The position numbers were made by a program, and so were the translations under genes. A DNA stretch of 8,212 nucleotides from an uncultured Flavobacteriales bacterium (GTDB lineage: Bacteria > Bacteroidota > Bacteroidia > Flavobacteriales > Crocinitomicaceae): assembly GCA_946886545.1 (NCBI GenBank), contig CAMPIU010000119.1, positions 1-8,212 of the forward strand, in the 5' to 3' direction. Position 1 is the first letter of the stretch, and each line of letters begins with the position of its first letter. Positions 6,649 through 8,212 of the stretch are shown here, one piece after another. The notes beneath the pieces were generated by a model. That model searched no databases. It was given only the letters and a program-made list of their open reading frames with translations, and was not told the DNA's origin.

Positions 6649-7618
6649 GTTTTTAATCCTTTTCATTTCTTTGAGCCTTTTCGGATGCAAAGATTTTATT
6701 GAGAAGGATATTTCTGAGGAAACCCCGGTATTAGTTCTTCCGTCAAATAATGCAACCATTAATACAAACCCTGTCCATATCAAATGGGAGGAGCTGGAGG
6801 GAGCAACCAAGTATCGAATTGAGATTGTAAGCCCAGAATTTGGAAATATTCAAAGCTTCCCTTTGGACTCGATCGTGACCGGAACCAATTTTTACTTCGG
6901 ATTGGATTCGGCTCAGTATGAAATCAGAATTACTGCAATGAATGCCGGATTCAGTTCAAAACCTTCCGCTATTAAACGCTTTGTTGTAGGGACATCCCAG
7001 GGAAGTTCAAATGGAGGCGTTACTTTAGTCTCTCCGCCAAATGGAGCTTACTATAATGAAAATTTCCAAGGTCATTTTTCTTGGAATACACAAAATTTAG
7101 GGGCAGTTTCCAGTTGTACATTTGAATTACATGATACAGAATTTTTTTCAGGCACACTTCTGGATATTGCTGATCAATTAAACTCAGTTGAAATTTATTC
7201 TTTAGACGGAAGTCAATTACCGGAAGGGGTTTATAGTTGGGGAGTTAAAGCTTATCTGGTAGGAAATGGCGAAACAAACTATTCCAAACGTATTTTTTAC
7301 ATTGACAAAACCCCTCCAGGAGCGGGAACACCTTCACTACCTGCTAACAATGCAACAGTTTCTTCGGGAGCAATCACTTTTAGTTGGGATTTACCGGAAG
7401 ATACCGGAGAAATTCAATCGCCAGTTGGTGGAAAAGTAGAACTTTCAACTTTTGCCAACTTTGCAACTATTTATAAAACTGGAACAAGCACCACGAATTC
7501 GGTTGCTATTAGCAATGTGGCTGCCGGAACCTACTACTGGCGAGTGATCTTAGTAGATGAAGCAGGTAATGAGGGTGCGGTACCAACTACCGTTTATAAC
7601 ACTATATCAGTACAATAA
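6626..7618 (+). CDS. lipoprotein with three fibronectin type III-like domains
   Basis: A 330-residue exported lipoprotein of unknown function. The signal peptide ends in the lipobox LFGC, with the lipidated Cys at residue 21. The mature start CKDFIEKDISEE is charged and acidic, reminiscent of the lipoprotein export signals reported for surface lipoproteins of Bacteroidota. Three beta-sandwich repeats follow, at about 33-121, 132-227 and 234-330. Each opens with a Pro-x-Asn motif (LPSNNATI, SPPNGAYY, LPANNATV), then a conserved Trp strand (IKWEEL, FSWNTQ, FSWDLP), and ends in Tyr/Trp strands such as YEIRITA, YSWGVKA and YYWRVIL. These look like fibronectin-III-like domains. The start overlaps the PilO-like gene by 23 bases, in another frame. 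Sitting among alignment-complex genes, it may serve as a secretin-associated or surface-binding part. A true pilotin is less likely because those are small and not beta-sandwich repeats. Confidence 0.88.
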   Translation: MYKKYINKFLILFISLSLFGCKDFIEKDISEETPVLVLPSNNATINTNPVHIKWEELEGATKYRIEIVSPEFGNIQSFPLDSIVTGTNFYFGLDSAQYEIRITAMNAGFSSKPSAIKRFVVGTSQGSSNGGVTLVSPPNGAYYNENFQGHFSWNTQNLGAVSSCTFELHDTEFFSGTLLDIADQLNSVEIYSLDGSQLPEGVYSWGVKAYLVGNGETNYSKRIFYIDKTPPGAGTPSLPANNATVSSGAITFSWDLPEDTGEIQSPVGGKVELSTFANFATIYKTGTSTTNSVAISNVAAGTYYWRVILVDEAGNEGAVPTTVYNTISVQ

Positions 7619-7622
7619 TCCA

Positions 7623-8114
7623 TTGAAAAACAAACGTTTTACATATATTTTACTGTTTGTTGTAGGATTTATCTACTTCAAGCTTTTTGTACGTATCAGT
7701 TCCAATATTTCCGAGGAATCGAATCTGCCGGTTGCCCAAATGGATCAAATGCAAATTGAAAATATCCGCTCCAAAAAAAGCTTCCATTTGAAAGCAAATT
7801 ACCCGGATCCATTTTTAAAGAATTCAGGAATCGTTCAAAAAACTGCCGCAAACTTAGATCCGAATGCTCCTCCACCCTTACCTAAACCCAAAAAGGAAAA
7901 ACCGTTGGTTTACTGGCCAAGTATTAAGTATTACGGAATCGTTCAAAAATCTAGTTCAAAGAAGCCAAGGGCACTTATTTCCGTTGATGGCACGATGTAT
8001 AAGATTTATCTGAATGAAGAGATTTTTGATGGACTCATGGTAAAATCGATTAAGCGTGAAAACATTGTCGTTCATTATCAAAAAGAAAATAAAATTATTC
8101 CTTTAAATCCCTGA
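7623..8114 (+). CDS. PilP/GspC-like inner-membrane clamp protein
   Basis: A bitopic protein of 163 residues if translation starts at the TTG at 7623, four bases after the lipoprotein stop. An in-frame ATG at 7557 would add 22 residues encoded inside the lipoprotein gene and put a non-signal stretch ahead of the membrane helix, so I prefer TTG. In TTG numbering there is a basic start (MKNKR), a membrane segment (about 7-23), a periplasmic linker containing YPDPFLK (the DPF motif common before PilP-type domains), and a Pro/Lys-rich linker (about 80-94). The final beta domain (about 100-163) has YYGIVQK, KPRALISVDGTMYKIYLNEEIFDGLMVKSIKRENIVVHYQ in pieces typical of the GspC HR/PilP fold. Such domains bind the secretin N0 region and couple it to PilN/PilO. 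Assignment is by fold pattern and position. Confidence 0.78.
   Translation: MKNKRFTYILLFVVGFIYFKLFVRISSNISEESNLPVAQMDQMQIENIRSKKSFHLKANYPDPFLKNSGIVQKTAANLDPNAPPPLPKPKKEKPLVYWPSIKYYGIVQKSSSKKPRALISVDGTMYKIYLNEEIFDGLMVKSIKRENIVVHYQKENKIIPLNP
7827..7949 (+). repeat. two in-frame copies of a 15-base repeat encoding GIVQK
   Basis: GGAATCGTTCAAAAA occurs exactly at 7827-7841 and 7935-7949, both in the frame of the PilP-like gene and both encoding GIVQK, 108 bases apart. The second copy is the first strand of the predicted HR/PilP domain; the first lies just after the DPF motif. It may be a short duplication or chance. Confidence 0.6.
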
Positions 8115-8135
8115 GAACGGTTATTCAAATTACCT

Positions 8136-8143
8136 TATTTTAG
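8136..8143 (+). promoter_or_regulatory. possible Bacteroidota -7 element before the last gene
   Basis: TATTTTAG resembles the TAnnTTTG -7 element of Bacteroidota promoters with one mismatch. It lies 24 bases before the ATG at 8168, in a 53-base gap that breaks the overlap pattern of the operon. No clear -33 TTG-type box is visible at the right distance, so this is weak. Confidence 0.22.
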
Positions 8144-8167
8144 CCTCATCAAAAAGGCAGGTTTAAA

Positions 8168-8212
8168 ATGATAACAGAATACATTACGATTTGTTTGTTT
8201 GCACTCCTGGGT
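8168..8212 (+). CDS. start of an unidentified membrane-protein gene (3' truncated by window)
   Basis: ATG 8168 opens a frame that runs to the window end and encodes MITEYITICLFALLG, the beginning of a hydrophobic N-terminal segment. It is preceded by a 53-base gap, unlike the overlapping genes before it, so it may be a separate transcription unit. The start resembles many multi-pass membrane proteins, TSUP/TauE-type permeases among others, but 15 residues are too few to name a family. Confidence 0.5.
   Translation, partial: MITEYITICLFALLG

Noticed and set aside
6613..6810. Minus-strand frame of 65 codons across the PilO-like/lipoprotein junction
   Set aside because: It is antisense to two supported genes and its hydrophobic end mirrors the AT-rich signal peptide codons.
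8119..8141. Imperfect inverted repeat GGTTATT/ATTACC followed by TTATTTT as a rho-independent terminator
   Set aside because: The stem has a T-T mismatch, is AT-rich and has a tiny loop, and the T-run is broken; too weak to list as a terminator.
8143..8158. GCCT/AGGC inverted repeat before the last gene
   Set aside because: A four-base-pair stem with an eight-base loop is expected by chance.

Overview
The window is almost entirely one tightly packed, plus-strand operon for a type IV filament machine of the type II secretion / type IV pilus class. It most likely comes from a member of the Bacteroidota, perhaps a Flavobacteriales/Fluviicola-like bacterium. The phylum call is an inference from several signs: the moderate-to-low GC content, the lack of obvious Shine-Dalgarno sequences, the Cys-Lys-Asp start of the mature lipoprotein, and the mixed GspE-GspF-pseudopilin-peptidase-secretin-PilM/N-PilO-PilP gene set. 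The genus is only a guess.

Layout in order: (1) 1-764, the 3' part of a GspF/PilC inner-membrane platform gene that enters from outside the window; (2) 761-1174, a pseudopilin with an EF-hand-like loop; (3) 1174-1641, a short prepilin peptidase; (4) 1638-2999, the GspE/PilB assembly ATPase; (5) 3048-4958, the outer-membrane secretin; (6) 4958-6112, a PilM/PilN-type (GspL-like) fusion; (7) 6109-6648, a PilO/GspM-like protein; (8) 6626-7618, a lipoprotein with three fibronectin-III-like domains; (9) 7623-8114, a PilP/GspC-like clamp protein; (10) 8168-8212, the first 15 codons of a separate gene that leaves the window. Almost every junction is a stop/start overlap (ATGA, TGATG, TAATG), which indicates one transcript with translational coupling.

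How the parts fit together: the peptidase matures the pseudopilin. The ATPase, working on the GspF platform, polymerises it. The PilM/N-, PilO- and PilP-like proteins form the inner-membrane alignment complex that links the ATPase to the secretin ring. The lipoprotein is an accessory part of unknown role, possibly at the outer membrane or cell surface.

The most notable anomaly is at the end of the ATPase gene. An in-frame TAG (2997-2999) is followed by 15 further codons reading GITSLEEAYPILTEI, which look like the conserved GspE/PilB C-terminal tail. The frame then ends in TAA directly abutting the secretin ATG. The apparent 48-base spacer is therefore very probably former or still-translated coding sequence. 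No RNA gene, CRISPR array, insertion sequence or gene-free stretch over 300 bases was seen.
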